Source: Actinomycetales bacterium (GTDB taxonomy: Bacteria; Actinomycetota; Actinomycetes; Actinomycetales; JAHECE01). From it: a stretch of DNA of 24,395 nucleotides. The stretch is taken from assembly GCA_024641895.1 (NCBI GenBank), contig JAHECE010000008.1:1-24395 (forward strand), in the 5' to 3' direction. Below, one piece after another: positions 8,250 to 15,758 of this stretch (the stretch's first letter is position 1; the number at the start of each line of letters is the position of its first letter). The position numbers and the translations under genes are program-made. The notes beneath the pieces are model-generated. The model saw only the letters and a list, made by a program, of their open reading frames with translations. It made no database searches and was not told the DNA's origin.

Positions 8250-9028
8250 GACGACTTCGCTCCCAACCAGATGGCAGATCCGATGAGCAGGCCGATGCCT
8301 ACGACCCATACCCATAGGCCTTCGCTGACCGGGCCGAGGCCCCCGAGGGTCAGGCCACCGGCCGCCGGCTCACGTTGTGCGACGAGATACGCAATGACGT
8401 CGCGCTTCTCCTCAGGGGTGATGTTCGCGTCGTTGAAGACCGGCATCGACTGGGGGCCTGTGAGCATCGCCTCGTAGATCTCGGACGGCGGGGTGTCCAT
8501 GAGCGACGGGGCGTACTTGCCTTCGGACAGCGCACCCCCGGCGCCGACGGCGTTGTGGCACTGGCCGCAGTTGGTCCGGAACAACTCCATGCCGGCCGCC
8601 GCGTTGCCCAGGGTCGGATCGACCATCTCCTCCGTGGGGATGGAAGGTCCGGGACCGAGGCTGGCTACGTACGCCGCCAGGGCTGCGGTCTGCTCGCCGG
8701 TGAACTGGGGGGGCTTGACGGGTGCCTGGGGGCCGTTGGAGGACATCGGCATCCGCCCTGAGGAGACCTGGAAGTCCACTGCGGCGGCGCCCACTCCGAT
8801 CAGCGACGGGCCCGCCGGGCCGCCTTGGGCGTTGATGCCGTGGCAGGTCGCGCAGTTGGCGACGAAGAGCGCCTCGCCGGTGGCGATGTCGTCCGCGTTC
8901 GCAGCCTCGGCTACGGCCTTGGGAGCTGGCGCGATCATCGAGTAGACGACGCCCGTGGCGAGGAGCGCGAGCAGGACGAGGAGCACCGGCGCGAGGCGGT
9001 GGCGTCTGCTGGCTGCGAGTGCCTTCAC
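8246..9028 (-). CDS. qcrC: Cytochrome bc1 complex diheme cytochrome c subunit
   Basis: This is the membrane-anchored diheme cytochrome cc that replaces separate c1 and soluble c in actinobacteria and passes electrons directly to CtaC. The product is 260 aa from GTG 9028, about 8 nt after GAGGAAG. An N-terminal helix (residues 14-32) anchors or exports it. The two heme sites are Cys59-Ala-Thr-Cys62-His63 and Cys154-Gly-Gln-Cys157-His158. Met residues in RMPM and SMPVF are likely axial ligands. A C-terminal helix (about 232-254) ends just before the stop, which overlaps qcrA. Confidence 0.97.
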   Translation of the reverse strand: MKALAASRRHRLAPVLLVLLALLATGVVYSMIAPAPKAVAEAANADDIATGEALFVANCATCHGINAQGGPAGPSLIGVGAAAVDFQVSSGRMPMSSNGPQAPVKPPQFTGEQTAALAAYVASLGPGPSIPTEEMVDPTLGNAAAGMELFRTNCGQCHNAVGAGGALSEGKYAPSLMDTPPSEIYEAMLTGPQSMPVFNDANITPEEKRDVIAYLVAQREPAAGGLTLGGLGPVSEGLWVWVVGIGLLIGSAIWLGAKSS

Positions 9029-9096
9029 AACTGGTCTTCCTCGTCTGCAGTCGGTGTGGATTCGGCTCGAGCGTCTTTCGCGGTGATGACCAGCAC

Positions 9097-9732
9097 CTAC
9101 CGGATCAGGTAGATGACGGCGAACAGTGCGATCCAGACCGCGTCGACGAAGTGCCAGTAGTACGACACGACGATCGCGGTGCTCGCTTCGTGGTGCCCGA
9201 AGCGCTTGGCGGCGAAGGAGCGACCAAGGACGAACAGGAACGCGATGAGGCCGCCCGTCACGTGAAGCCCGTGGAACCCGGTCGCCATGAAGAAGACGGA
9301 GCCGTAGGGACTGGACGCGATCGTCAGACCCTCGCGCACCAGGACGACGTACTCCGTGATCTGGCCCGCGACGAAGAACGAGCCCATGAGGTACGTGAGC
9401 ACCATCCACTCGTTCATGCCCCAGCGCGCCAGGTTCAGGACCGAACCTGTCCGCCGCGGTTGGTAGCGCTCGGCGGCGAACACGCCCATCTGGCACGTCA
9501 CCGAGCTGAGGACGAGGACCACGGTGTTGGTCAACGAGAAGGGCAGGTTGAGCAGCCCGGACTCTGATTCCCAGATGTCGGCGCTCACCGAGCGGTGGGT
9601 GAAGTACATGGCGAACAGGCCCGCGAAGAACATCAGCTCGCTGGACAGCCAGACGATGGTGCCAACCGACAGGGTGTTCGGACGGTTGACGCTGAGGTGG
9701 GGGGCGCTCACAGCAGCGGTGGAAGTCGACAC
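9097..9732 (-). CDS. ctaE: Cytochrome c oxidase subunit III (aa3 oxidase)
   Basis: Subunit III stabilises the oxidase and its proton uptake path. The 211-aa product has five membrane helices, starting with [20 protein letters not shown] (residues 26-45). FHGLHVTGG and a C-terminal helix with [11 protein letters not shown] are family hallmarks. It is the first gene of ctaE-qcrC-qcrA-qcrB; qcrC starts 68 bases further on. The GTG start has no good Shine-Dalgarno but lies exactly 6 nt after AATAAT, so the mRNA is probably leaderless. Confidence 0.96.
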   Translation of the reverse strand: MSTSTAAVSAPHLSVNRPNTLSVGTIVWLSSELMFFAGLFAMYFTHRSVSADIWESESGLLNLPFSLTNTVVLVLSSVTCQMGVFAAERYQPRRTGSVLNLARWGMNEWMVLTYLMGSFFVAGQITEYVVLVREGLTIASSPYGSVFFMATGFHGLHVTGGLIAFLFVLGRSFAAKRFGHHEASTAIVVSYYWHFVDAVWIALFAVIYLIR

Positions 9733-9738
9733 GGCGTC

Positions 9739-9769
9739 ATTATTGCCTGAGCCTGGCCCTTGCGGGCCA
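9739..9769 (-). promoter_or_regulatory. ctaE-qcrCAB promoter: -10 AATAAT plus an upstream hairpin
   Basis: On the minus strand AATAAT (9744-9739, five of six matches to TATAAT) ends 6 nt before the ctaE GTG. Ten bases upstream lies TGGCCC-GCAA-GGGCCA (9769-9754), a perfect 6-bp inverted repeat around a GNRA-type loop, at the position of a -35 box. It may be a protein-binding site. Confidence 0.45.
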
Positions 9770-9968
9770 CTCCGGGGCGTTCGCGTCGGACGAAGGTCCC
9801 GGAGGGTGTCCGAATAGTGGCTCCCCGGGTTCCGAGTGACCCCGTCGAGGCCTTGCTTCTGCCCGGCTGTGCCCGTCGTGGCCGAACCGCGACTCGTGAC
9901 GCGACGGCGCGCGCGGGGAGGTTGCCAGTCCCGAGGACTCGGCGCCCGGTCGGCAGGTGGTCGCCCAC

Positions 9969-9974
9969 TAACAT
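9969..9974 (+). promoter_or_regulatory. Candidate -10 (TAACAT) for the receiver-like gene and trpD
   Basis: TAACAT fits TANNNT and lies 34 nt before the start at 10009, leaving room for a short leader with the GGAGGA ribosome binding site. No -35 is obvious. Confidence 0.3.
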
Positions 9975-10008
9975 GCACAGCGGGCAGGACGGGAAGCCGG
10001 AGGACATC

Positions 10009-10440
10009 ATGATCACCACACGGGCTGCAGGGGCGGCCGATCGCCGTGACCACGCACCGGTCGAGCTTCTGATCTACAGCGACGACGCCACGACGCGTGC
10101 GGACGTGATCGCCTCGGTCGGCAGGCGGGCGGCCGCTGACCTCCCGACGATCGTGTGGACCGAGACCGCGACCTACGCCGCGGTGGTGCAGCACGCGGAG
10201 TCCGGGAGGTTCGACGCGCTCGTACTCGACGGCGAGGCCGCGAAGGCAGGTGGTCTCGGAGTCTGCCGACAGCTCAAGGCCGAGGTGTACCGCTGCCCGC
10301 CCGTCATCGTCCTCATCGCCCGTCCGCAGGATGCCTGGTTGGCCGCCTGGTCCGAGGCTGACGCCGTGATCACCGCGCCGCTCGACCCGCTGCGGGTCCA
10401 GGAGACGGTGGCGCAGGTACTCCGGGATCTCGGCGCGTGA
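10009..10440 (+). CDS. Receiver-domain-like protein with degenerate active site
   Basis: The product is 143 aa from ATG 10009, which follows GGAGGA; an in-frame ATG 36 bases upstream lacks such a site. The pattern is that of a lone CheY-like receiver: an acidic pair Asp25-Asp26 in YSDD after strand 1, a candidate phosphoacceptor Asp74 in LVLDGEA, and a strand-5 region ITAPLDP. In receivers strand 4 usually ends with Thr/Ser, here VIVLIA, and strand 5 ends in Lys-Pro, here Ala123-Pro124. Two of the five conserved residues are therefore missing, and normal phosphorylation switching is unlikely. There is no output domain. Its stop overlaps trpD (GTGA), so the two are co-translated. The fold is inferred from pattern; the function is unknown. 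Confidence 0.75.
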   Translation: MITTRAAGAADRRDHAPVELLIYSDDATTRADVIASVGRRAAADLPTIVWTETATYAAVVQHAESGRFDALVLDGEAAKAGGLGVCRQLKAEVYRCPPVIVLIARPQDAWLAAWSEADAVITAPLDPLRVQETVAQVLRDLGA

Positions 10441-11498
10441 CCGCCGTGGGCGCGTCCGAGCCGAGCTGGCCGGCTCTGCTGTCTGCCCTGGTGGCTCGCG
10501 AGGATCTCACGACCGCGGACGCCACCTGGGCCATGGACCGCGTCATGTCCGGGCAAGCGAGCCCGGCGGTGCTTGCAGGCTTCCTCGTGGCCCTCCGGAG
10601 CAAGGGCGAGACGGTTGCCGAGCTGTCGGGCCTGGCGAGCGAGATGCTCGCGCACGCCGTCCCGATTGCCGTCGAGGGTCCGTGCGTCGACGTCGTGGGC
10701 ACCGGGGGAGACCGCCATCGCAGCGTGAACATCTCGACCATGGCGGCGCTGGTGGTCGCGGGCACGGGGCTCACCGTGGTCAAGCACGGCAATCGGGCGG
10801 CCACGTCCGCGAGCGGTTCAGCCGATGTCCTCGAGGCGCTGGGCGTCCGGCTGGACCTCGACGTCGCGCAGGTCGCCTCGGCCGCGCGTGCTGTCGGGAT
10901 CACCTTCTGCTTCGCGCAGGTCTTCCACCCGTCCATGCGGCACGTCGCACCGACCCGTCGCGAGCTCGGGATCCCCACCGTCTTCAACTTCCTCGGCCCG
11001 TTGACCAACCCTGCTCGTCCCCGGGCTTCGGCCATCGGCGTGTCGGACGCCCGGATGGCCGCCCTGATGGCCGGCGTGCTCGCCGCGCGCGGCATGAACG
11101 CGGTTCTCGCCCGGAGCGAGGACGGCCTCGACGAGCTCTCGACCACGTCGGCTGCGGACATCTGGGAGGTCGCCGACGGGGAGGTCGTCCGCCACCGCCT
11201 CGACGCTTGCGCGGCGTTCGACCTTCCCCCTGCGACGCTGGACGATCTGCGAGGGGCCGACGCCGCGTACAACGCTCAGGTGGCTCGGCGCGTCCTCGGC
11301 GGTGAACCGGGTGCCGTCCGAGACGCGGTGCTCCTCAACTCGGCGTCGGCTCTCGTGGCCGACGGTTCGCTCCCGGGGACGGGCGCCGGATCGTTCGAGG
11401 ACCGGATGGCCGCCGGCCTACGCCTCGCGGCGGTCGCCGTCGACGAGGGCGCTGCCCTTGGTGTGCTCGACCGGTGGGTCGCCTTCGGGGCTGTCTGA
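10437..11498 (+). CDS. trpD: Anthranilate phosphoribosyltransferase
   Basis: It transfers the phosphoribosyl group of PRPP to anthranilate, the second committed step of tryptophan synthesis. The product is 353 aa from GTG 10437, which overlaps the preceding gene (GTGA). DVVGTGGD (glycine-rich PRPP loop, Gly88-Asp92), [25 protein letters not shown] and [19 protein letters not shown] are the family signatures, and the length is usual. No other trp gene is nearby; trpD stands alone here as in the M. tuberculosis block. It converges with the nuclease gene, with one base between the stops. Confidence 0.96.
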   Translation: MTAVGASEPSWPALLSALVAREDLTTADATWAMDRVMSGQASPAVLAGFLVALRSKGETVAELSGLASEMLAHAVPIAVEGPCVDVVGTGGDRHRSVNISTMAALVVAGTGLTVVKHGNRAATSASGSADVLEALGVRLDLDVAQVASAARAVGITFCFAQVFHPSMRHVAPTRRELGIPTVFNFLGPLTNPARPRASAIGVSDARMAALMAGVLAARGMNAVLARSEDGLDELSTTSAADIWEVADGEVVRHRLDACAAFDLPPATLDDLRGADAAYNAQVARRVLGGEPGAVRDAVLLNSASALVADGSLPGTGAGSFEDRMAAGLRLAAVAVDEGAALGVLDRWVAFGAV

Positions 11499-11499
11499 G

Positions 11500-13278
11500 C
11501 TACCGCGACGGCTTCACGCGCGGGACCTCCGCGAGAAAGCGCGCAGCCCCGCTCACGGGCCAGACCCACGGCGTCCCCTCGCTCGAGTGCTCCACGAGCC
11601 GCACACCCGGCTCGTGGAGCCACGAGGCGATGAGGTCGCTCTCCTGCGCCGTCGCAGCGCCGCACCGGACACTTGGCGCTGCGACGGACTCGCCCGCAGC
11701 GTTGAGCGCGGCGATGGCAGGCATCGGGTCCGCGCCTCGGCGCACGGTCGTGGTCGCGGCCAGGCGGCCGTACCGGATGAGCACAAGCTCCCAGCCGCCG
11801 TCCGCGGAACGGCGTGCGGCGACGATCTGAGGGCTCGCCACGAGCGGGGCCAGCCGCTCGGCCCGTGCCCCCGCACGCAGGTATGCGGCAAGCTGGTCCC
11901 GGTGCGCGGCGGCCTCTTCATAGCGCTCCTGCGCGGAGAGCGTCGCGATCCGGGCCCGGACCGCGACGACCACGTCCTCAGCGCGACCGGTGAGTGCGGC
12001 GCGGGCGCCCTCGACAGCAGCGTCGTACCCGGTGGCGGCGGCGCCACGGACGCAGGGCGCTGCGCATCGCCCCATGTCGGCGAGGACACAGGCGGTCCCA
12101 CCCTCCGGCGCGCGCCTCGGCAGCCGCCCGGTGCAGCGGCGGACCGGGAACGCCGTGTGCAACGCCGCGGCCGCCGCCTCGGCACTCGCCCGTGACGGAA
12201 AGGGACCGAGCGCGGGGGTGCCGATCGGGACCGAACGGGCGACCGATAGCCGCGGGTAGGCCTCGTCGGTGAGGCGCAGCCACGGTTCTCGCTCAGGCGC
12301 TCGTGACCGGCGGTTGTACGGAGGCTTGTGCTCGGCGATGAGTCGGAGCTCGCGGACCTGCGCCTCGAGCACCGTGGCGCACGCGATCGGCCGAACGCTC
12401 TCAGCCAGGGCGAGCATCTCGCCCATCCGGGCTCGCTTCTCGCCCGCGGTGAAGTAGCTGCGGACTCGGCGGCGGATGTCGACGGCCGTGCCGACGTACA
12501 AGACCTCCTCGCCGGGTCCGAGGAACAGGTAGCAGCCGGGTCCGTTCGGGAGCCCGTCTGCGAGGTGCGCCTTGCGGCGCCGCGCATGGGGCACCCGGTC
12601 GGACGCCGTGACAAGGTCTTCCAGGTGTGTCACGCCGAGCGGCGCCATCCGCCCGAGGAGGCCGTGCAGGACGTCTACGGTGGCCCGCGCATCTTCCAAG
12701 GCCCGGTGATTCGGGGTCACGTCAGCACGGAACAAGGCGGCGAGTGAAGACAGCTTGTTGTTCGGGGCCTCGTCGCGGGTCACCACGCGCCGCGCGAGAG
12801 CCACCGTGTCGACAACGGTGGGGCGGGGCCAGTGGAGGTCCAGCCGCGCTGCCGCAGCCTTGAGGAAGCCGATGTCGAAGGGCGCGTTGTGGGCGACGAG
12901 AACGGCGCCGTGTGCGAACTCGAGGAAGGAGGGCAGCACGGATTCGATCCGCGGCGCATCGATGAGCATCGCGTCGGTGATCCCCGTGAGGACGGTGATC
13001 ATTGGCGGCACCGGACCTCCGGGATCCACCAAGGTCTGGAACTCGCCGAGGACGGCCCCACCCCGCACCTTGACCGCGCCGATCTCGGTGATGGCGTTGC
13101 TCTGGGAGGAGCAGCCGGTGGTCTCGAGGTCGACGACGACGAACGTGGTCTCGGCCAACGGGGTCCCGATGTCTTCGAGGGTCGGCTGGAGCGGACCGGC
13201 GGCCGGCGCCCGCCAGGAGTCGAGATCGAGGCGACTACCGGGAGGGCGGGCGAGGAGGTTCTGACGCACGAGCGTCAC
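11500..13278 (-). CDS. DEDDh 3'-5' exonuclease fused to a UvrC-like GIY-YIG module
   Basis: The product is 592 aa from GTG 13278, which has GGAGGG 10 nt upstream. A longer reading from ATG 13410 adds 44 poorly constrained residues and overlaps the divergent gene at 13403, so I prefer the shorter form. Residues 45-210 are a DnaQ/epsilon-type exonuclease: Asp50 and Glu52 in VVDLETTG, HNAPFDIGFL, and NHRALEDA with the catalytic His and Asp. A GIY-YIG domain follows (GCYLF and VLYVGTAVDIRRRVRSYF, then the Glu of LEAQVREL). Next come four cysteines spaced as in UvrC (RRC, ACV, GRC, APC) and a UVR-like helix pair (QERYEEAAAHRDQLAAY). UvrC's C-terminal RNase H-like nuclease and HhH domains are absent. 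Proteins of this plan (M. tuberculosis Rv2191) are thought to act in DNA repair. Confidence 0.9.
   Translation of the reverse strand: MTLVRQNLLARPPGSRLDLDSWRAPAAGPLQPTLEDIGTPLAETTFVVVDLETTGCSSQSNAITEIGAVKVRGGAVLGEFQTLVDPGGPVPPMITVLTGITDAMLIDAPRIESVLPSFLEFAHGAVLVAHNAPFDIGFLKAAAARLDLHWPRPTVVDTVALARRVVTRDEAPNNKLSSLAALFRADVTPNHRALEDARATVDVLHGLLGRMAPLGVTHLEDLVTASDRVPHARRRKAHLADGLPNGPGCYLFLGPGEEVLYVGTAVDIRRRVRSYFTAGEKRARMGEMLALAESVRPIACATVLEAQVRELRLIAEHKPPYNRRSRAPEREPWLRLTDEAYPRLSVARSVPIGTPALGPFPSRASAEAAAAALHTAFPVRRCTGRLPRRAPEGGTACVLADMGRCAAPCVRGAAATGYDAAVEGARAALTGRAEDVVVAVRARIATLSAQERYEEAAAHRDQLAAYLRAGARAERLAPLVASPQIVAARRSADGGWELVLIRYGRLAATTTVRRGADPMPAIAALNAAGESVAAPSVRCGAATAQESDLIASWLHEPGVRLVEHSSEGTPWVWPVSGAARFLAEVPRVKPSR
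11589..11620 (+). terminator. Terminator-like hairpin for trpD inside the nuclease gene
   Basis: GCTCCACGAGCC (11589-11600) and GGCTCGTGGAGC (11609-11620) form a perfect 12-bp stem with an 8-nt loop, about 90 bases past the trpD stop. It lies in the last codons of the opposing nuclease gene, the only place a trpD terminator could be. Confidence 0.5.
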
Positions 13279-13389
13279 GCTAGGTGCGCCCTCCGACAAT
13301 GCCGCGGCGGCACCCCGACCGATCGGCCAAACGGGGGTCCTCAGCAGTCCGGCGACGGTGGGGCCGGTCGTGATGTCAGTGGGTTCCCG

Positions 13390-13395
13390 TAGCGT
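13390..13395 (+). promoter_or_regulatory. -10 element TAGCGT for a leaderless start at 13403
   Basis: TAGCGT is followed by 7 nt and then GTG 13403; no Shine-Dalgarno is present. It lies inside the longer, disfavoured reading of the divergent nuclease gene. Confidence 0.45.
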
Positions 13396-13402
13396 CCGGC
13401 GC

Positions 13403-13681
13403 GTGATCATCGACTGTGAGACCTGTGTGATGCGCGACCTCGCGTGCGGGGACTGCGTCGTCTCGTTCCTCGCCGGGCCGTCCTCGGGCGGGCGGGCGCC
13501 CGAGCTGTCGGATGCGGAGACCCGAGCGGTGGCGGTTCTCGCCGGCTCCGGCCTCGTCCCGCCGTTGCGGATGACCGGCGGTCCGGCGCTCGCGCACTCG
13601 GGTGGCAGTGAGCGAAGCCTGCCGATCGCGGCGACCTCGTCCGAACATCGGCGACGGTGCGGGGATGCCGCCGTCGGGTAG
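13403..13681 (+). CDS. Small conserved-looking protein with a CxxC-x6-CxxC motif
   Basis: The product is 92 aa. The first 18 residues contain Cys5-Glu-Thr-Cys8 and Cys15-Gly-Asp-Cys18 (IIDCETC, CGDCVV), a pattern that could bind one zinc or an iron-sulfur cluster. A middle segment (LSDAETRAVAVLAGSGLVPPLR) looks like a helix. The C-terminal 30 residues are low in complexity and may be disordered. I recall similar short proteins in actinobacteria but know no function. It is transcribed away from the nuclease gene, and its GTG start appears leaderless. Confidence 0.7.
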   Translation: MIIDCETCVMRDLACGDCVVSFLAGPSSGGRAPELSDAETRAVAVLAGSGLVPPLRMTGGPALAHSGGSERSLPIAATSSEHRRRCGDAAVG

Positions 13682-13682
13682 G

Positions 13683-13750
13683 CCGATCAGCAGATGGGAG
13701 CCGATCAGCCGATCAGCCGATCAGCCGATCAGAGCCGAGCGGCCGAGCAG
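13683..13750. repeat. 8-bp tandem repeat array (CCGATCAG)
   Basis: CCGATCAG occurs once at 13683-13690, then four perfect head-to-tail copies fill 13701-13732. Two degenerate units, CCGAGCGG and CCGAGCAG, follow at 13735-13750. The array sits two bases after the stop of the small Cys protein, between it and the convergent acyl-CoA ligase. Confidence 0.9.
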
Positions 13751-13798
13751 CCGTCGGGTTGGGGCGGCGAACGCGGGTGTCCCCGTTCGTGCTCCGGG

Positions 13799-15613
13799 TC
13801 AGCGCGGCGTAGGGCGGGTATCGGGGTAGAGCTGGTTGATCGCGGCGGCGAAGTCCCTGAGCACCGCGTGCCGGACGACCTTGAGGGAAGGTGTGAGGTA
13901 GCCGTTCGCGATCGTGAAGTCGCCCTCGAGGATCGTGTAGGCCCGGATGGACTCCGCCCGCGAGACGACCTCGTTGGCCCGCGACACCGCGGCGTCGAGC
14001 GCAGCGCGCACGGCGGGGTCGGTTGTCGCCTCGGCGACGGTGAGCGGGCTCCGGCCGTGCGCCGCCAACCATGGCTCGAGCAGTTCCGAGTCCAGCGTGA
14101 TCAGCGCGGCGATGAACGGCCTGTTGTCGCCGACGACGACGCACTGGCTGACCAGCGGGTGGGCGCGGACCCGGTCCTCGAGCTGCGCTGGGGCGACGTT
14201 CTTGCCGCCGGCCGTGACGATGAGCTCCTTCTTGCGGCCGGTGATGCGCAGGTAGCCGTCGTCGTCGAGCTCGCCGATGTCTCCCGAGTGGAACCACTCG
14301 CCGGTGAAGGCCTGCGCGGTCGCCGCGGGGTCGCTGTGGTAGCCGCGGAAGACAGGGATCCCCGTGATCAGCACTTCGCCGTCGTCGCCGATCTTGATGC
14401 CGACCCCGGGCAGCGGCGGACCGACGGTGCCGATCTTGGTTCGCTCCGGGACGTTGACGGTGGCCGGAGCGGTGGTCTCGGTCAGCCCGTAGCCCTCGAG
14501 GACGGTCAGCCCGAGGCCGCGGTAGAAGTGGCCGAGCCGTTCGCCCAGTGGCGCGCCGCCCGAGATCGCCCAGCGGGCCCGGCCCCCGAGCACGGCGCGA
14601 AGCTTGTGCAGGACGAGGGCGTCGGCGAGCCGGTGTGCCAGACGGATGCGGAGCGTGGGACGGCCGTCGTCGAGGCCGCGGGAGTAGGAGATCGCTACGC
14701 GCGCGGCCCAGTGGAAGATCTTGACCTTTCCGCCGGCGATCGCCTTCTGCTCGGCGGAGTTGTAGACCTTCTCGAAGACCCGGGGTACCGAGAGGATGAA
14801 GGTCGGCCTGAAGGAAGCGAGGTCGGCGGTGAGCGCCTTGACGTCCGGGGCGTGCCCGAGGATCGCCCCGGCCGCAATGACGAGGACCTCCACGTACCGG
14901 GCGAAGACGTGTGCCAGCGGCAGGAACAGCAGAGTGCAGGCGCCGGGTTCCTTGACGACGACCGAGAGTCGTTCGATCGTGTTGAGGGTGAGCAGCACGA
15001 AGTTGCCGTGCGTGAGCTCGCTGCCCTTCGGCTGCCCGGTCGTGCCGGACGTGTAGATGATCGTGGCCAGGTCGTCCAGGCCGATGTTGGAGCGACGCTT
15101 CTCGAGCTCGTCGTCGCTCACGCTGGAGCCGAGGTCGCGCAGGATGGTCAGGGCCGGCGTGTCGGAGTCGATCTGCCAGACGTGCTTCAGGTCGGGCAGG
15201 CTGGGCCGGATCGTCTCGACGAGGTCGGCGTGCTCCGCTGTCTCGACGACGACGGCCTGCGACCCCGAGTCCGCAAGGATCCACTCCGTCTGGCTCGGGG
15301 ACGAGGTCTCGTAGACAGGGACGGGGACCGCGCCTGCATGCCACAGCGCGAAGTCGAGGAGCGTCCACTCGTAGCGGGTGCGGGCCATGATGCCCACCCG
15401 GTCGCCCGGCCCGATCCCGGCCGCGATGAAGCCCTTGGCGACGCTGACGACTTCGGCGAGGAAGTCGCCGGCGGCAAGGTCGGCCCAGCCCTGTCCCGCT
15501 CGGCGGCGGACCAGGACAGCGTCCGGGTTCTGGTGGACGGTGGCCAGCAACAGGTCGGAGATGCTGGTTTCCGGCTCCGCGGAAGCGAGTGCCGGCGTTC
15601 GGTACTCCCTCAT
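13799..15613 (-). CDS. Long-chain fatty acid-CoA ligase (AMP-forming)
   Basis: It activates fatty acids to acyl-CoA through an acyl-adenylate. The product is 604 aa from ATG 15613, which has GGGAG 5 nt upstream and gives the family N-terminus MREY; an in-frame ATG at 15625 has a poorer site. The ANL-superfamily motifs are in order: YTSGTTGQPKG (P-loop), the ISGGAPL region, GYGLTETTAP, the Asp of the HSGDIGELDDDGYLRITGR hinge stretch, and KKELIVTAGGKNVAP with the C-terminal domain. By position and type it matches FadD15 of M. tuberculosis. No signal peptide is seen. A possible -10 (TACCGT, 15674-15669) would give a leader of about 50 nt. Confidence 0.93.
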   Translation of the reverse strand: MREYRTPALASAEPETSISDLLLATVHQNPDAVLVRRRAGQGWADLAAGDFLAEVVSVAKGFIAAGIGPGDRVGIMARTRYEWTLLDFALWHAGAVPVPVYETSSPSQTEWILADSGSQAVVVETAEHADLVETIRPSLPDLKHVWQIDSDTPALTILRDLGSSVSDDELEKRRSNIGLDDLATIIYTSGTTGQPKGSELTHGNFVLLTLNTIERLSVVVKEPGACTLLFLPLAHVFARYVEVLVIAAGAILGHAPDVKALTADLASFRPTFILSVPRVFEKVYNSAEQKAIAGGKVKIFHWAARVAISYSRGLDDGRPTLRIRLAHRLADALVLHKLRAVLGGRARWAISGGAPLGERLGHFYRGLGLTVLEGYGLTETTAPATVNVPERTKIGTVGPPLPGVGIKIGDDGEVLITGIPVFRGYHSDPAATAQAFTGEWFHSGDIGELDDDGYLRITGRKKELIVTAGGKNVAPAQLEDRVRAHPLVSQCVVVGDNRPFIAALITLDSELLEPWLAAHGRSPLTVAEATTDPAVRAALDAAVSRANEVVSRAESIRAYTILEGDFTIANGYLTPSLKVVRHAVLRDFAAAINQLYPDTRPTPR

Positions 15614-15711
15614 GCCTGCTCCCATAACTTTCGTCCAGGACGCGATCAGCGCGAACTCCCGACCCTCTACGGTAGTCCCGAGGCCGGTGGTTCGTGGCCC
15701 CGGCGCTCAAG

Positions 15712-15733
15712 CCCTGGCAGGGTCTCGCCAGGG
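15712..15733. promoter_or_regulatory. Inverted repeat between divergent fadD-type gene and glucokinase
   Basis: CCCTGGC (15712-15718) and GCCAGGG (15727-15733) are a perfect 7-bp inverted repeat with an 8-bp spacer, 26 bases before the glucokinase start. The size and position suit a dimeric regulator's operator or a leader hairpin. Confidence 0.4.
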
Positions 15734-15758
15734 TTGAACTGCGACTCAGGGACGGGAT

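Noticed and set aside
13683..13750. Possible CRISPR-like array.
   Set aside because: Units are 8 bp and directly adjacent, with no spacers and no cas genes.
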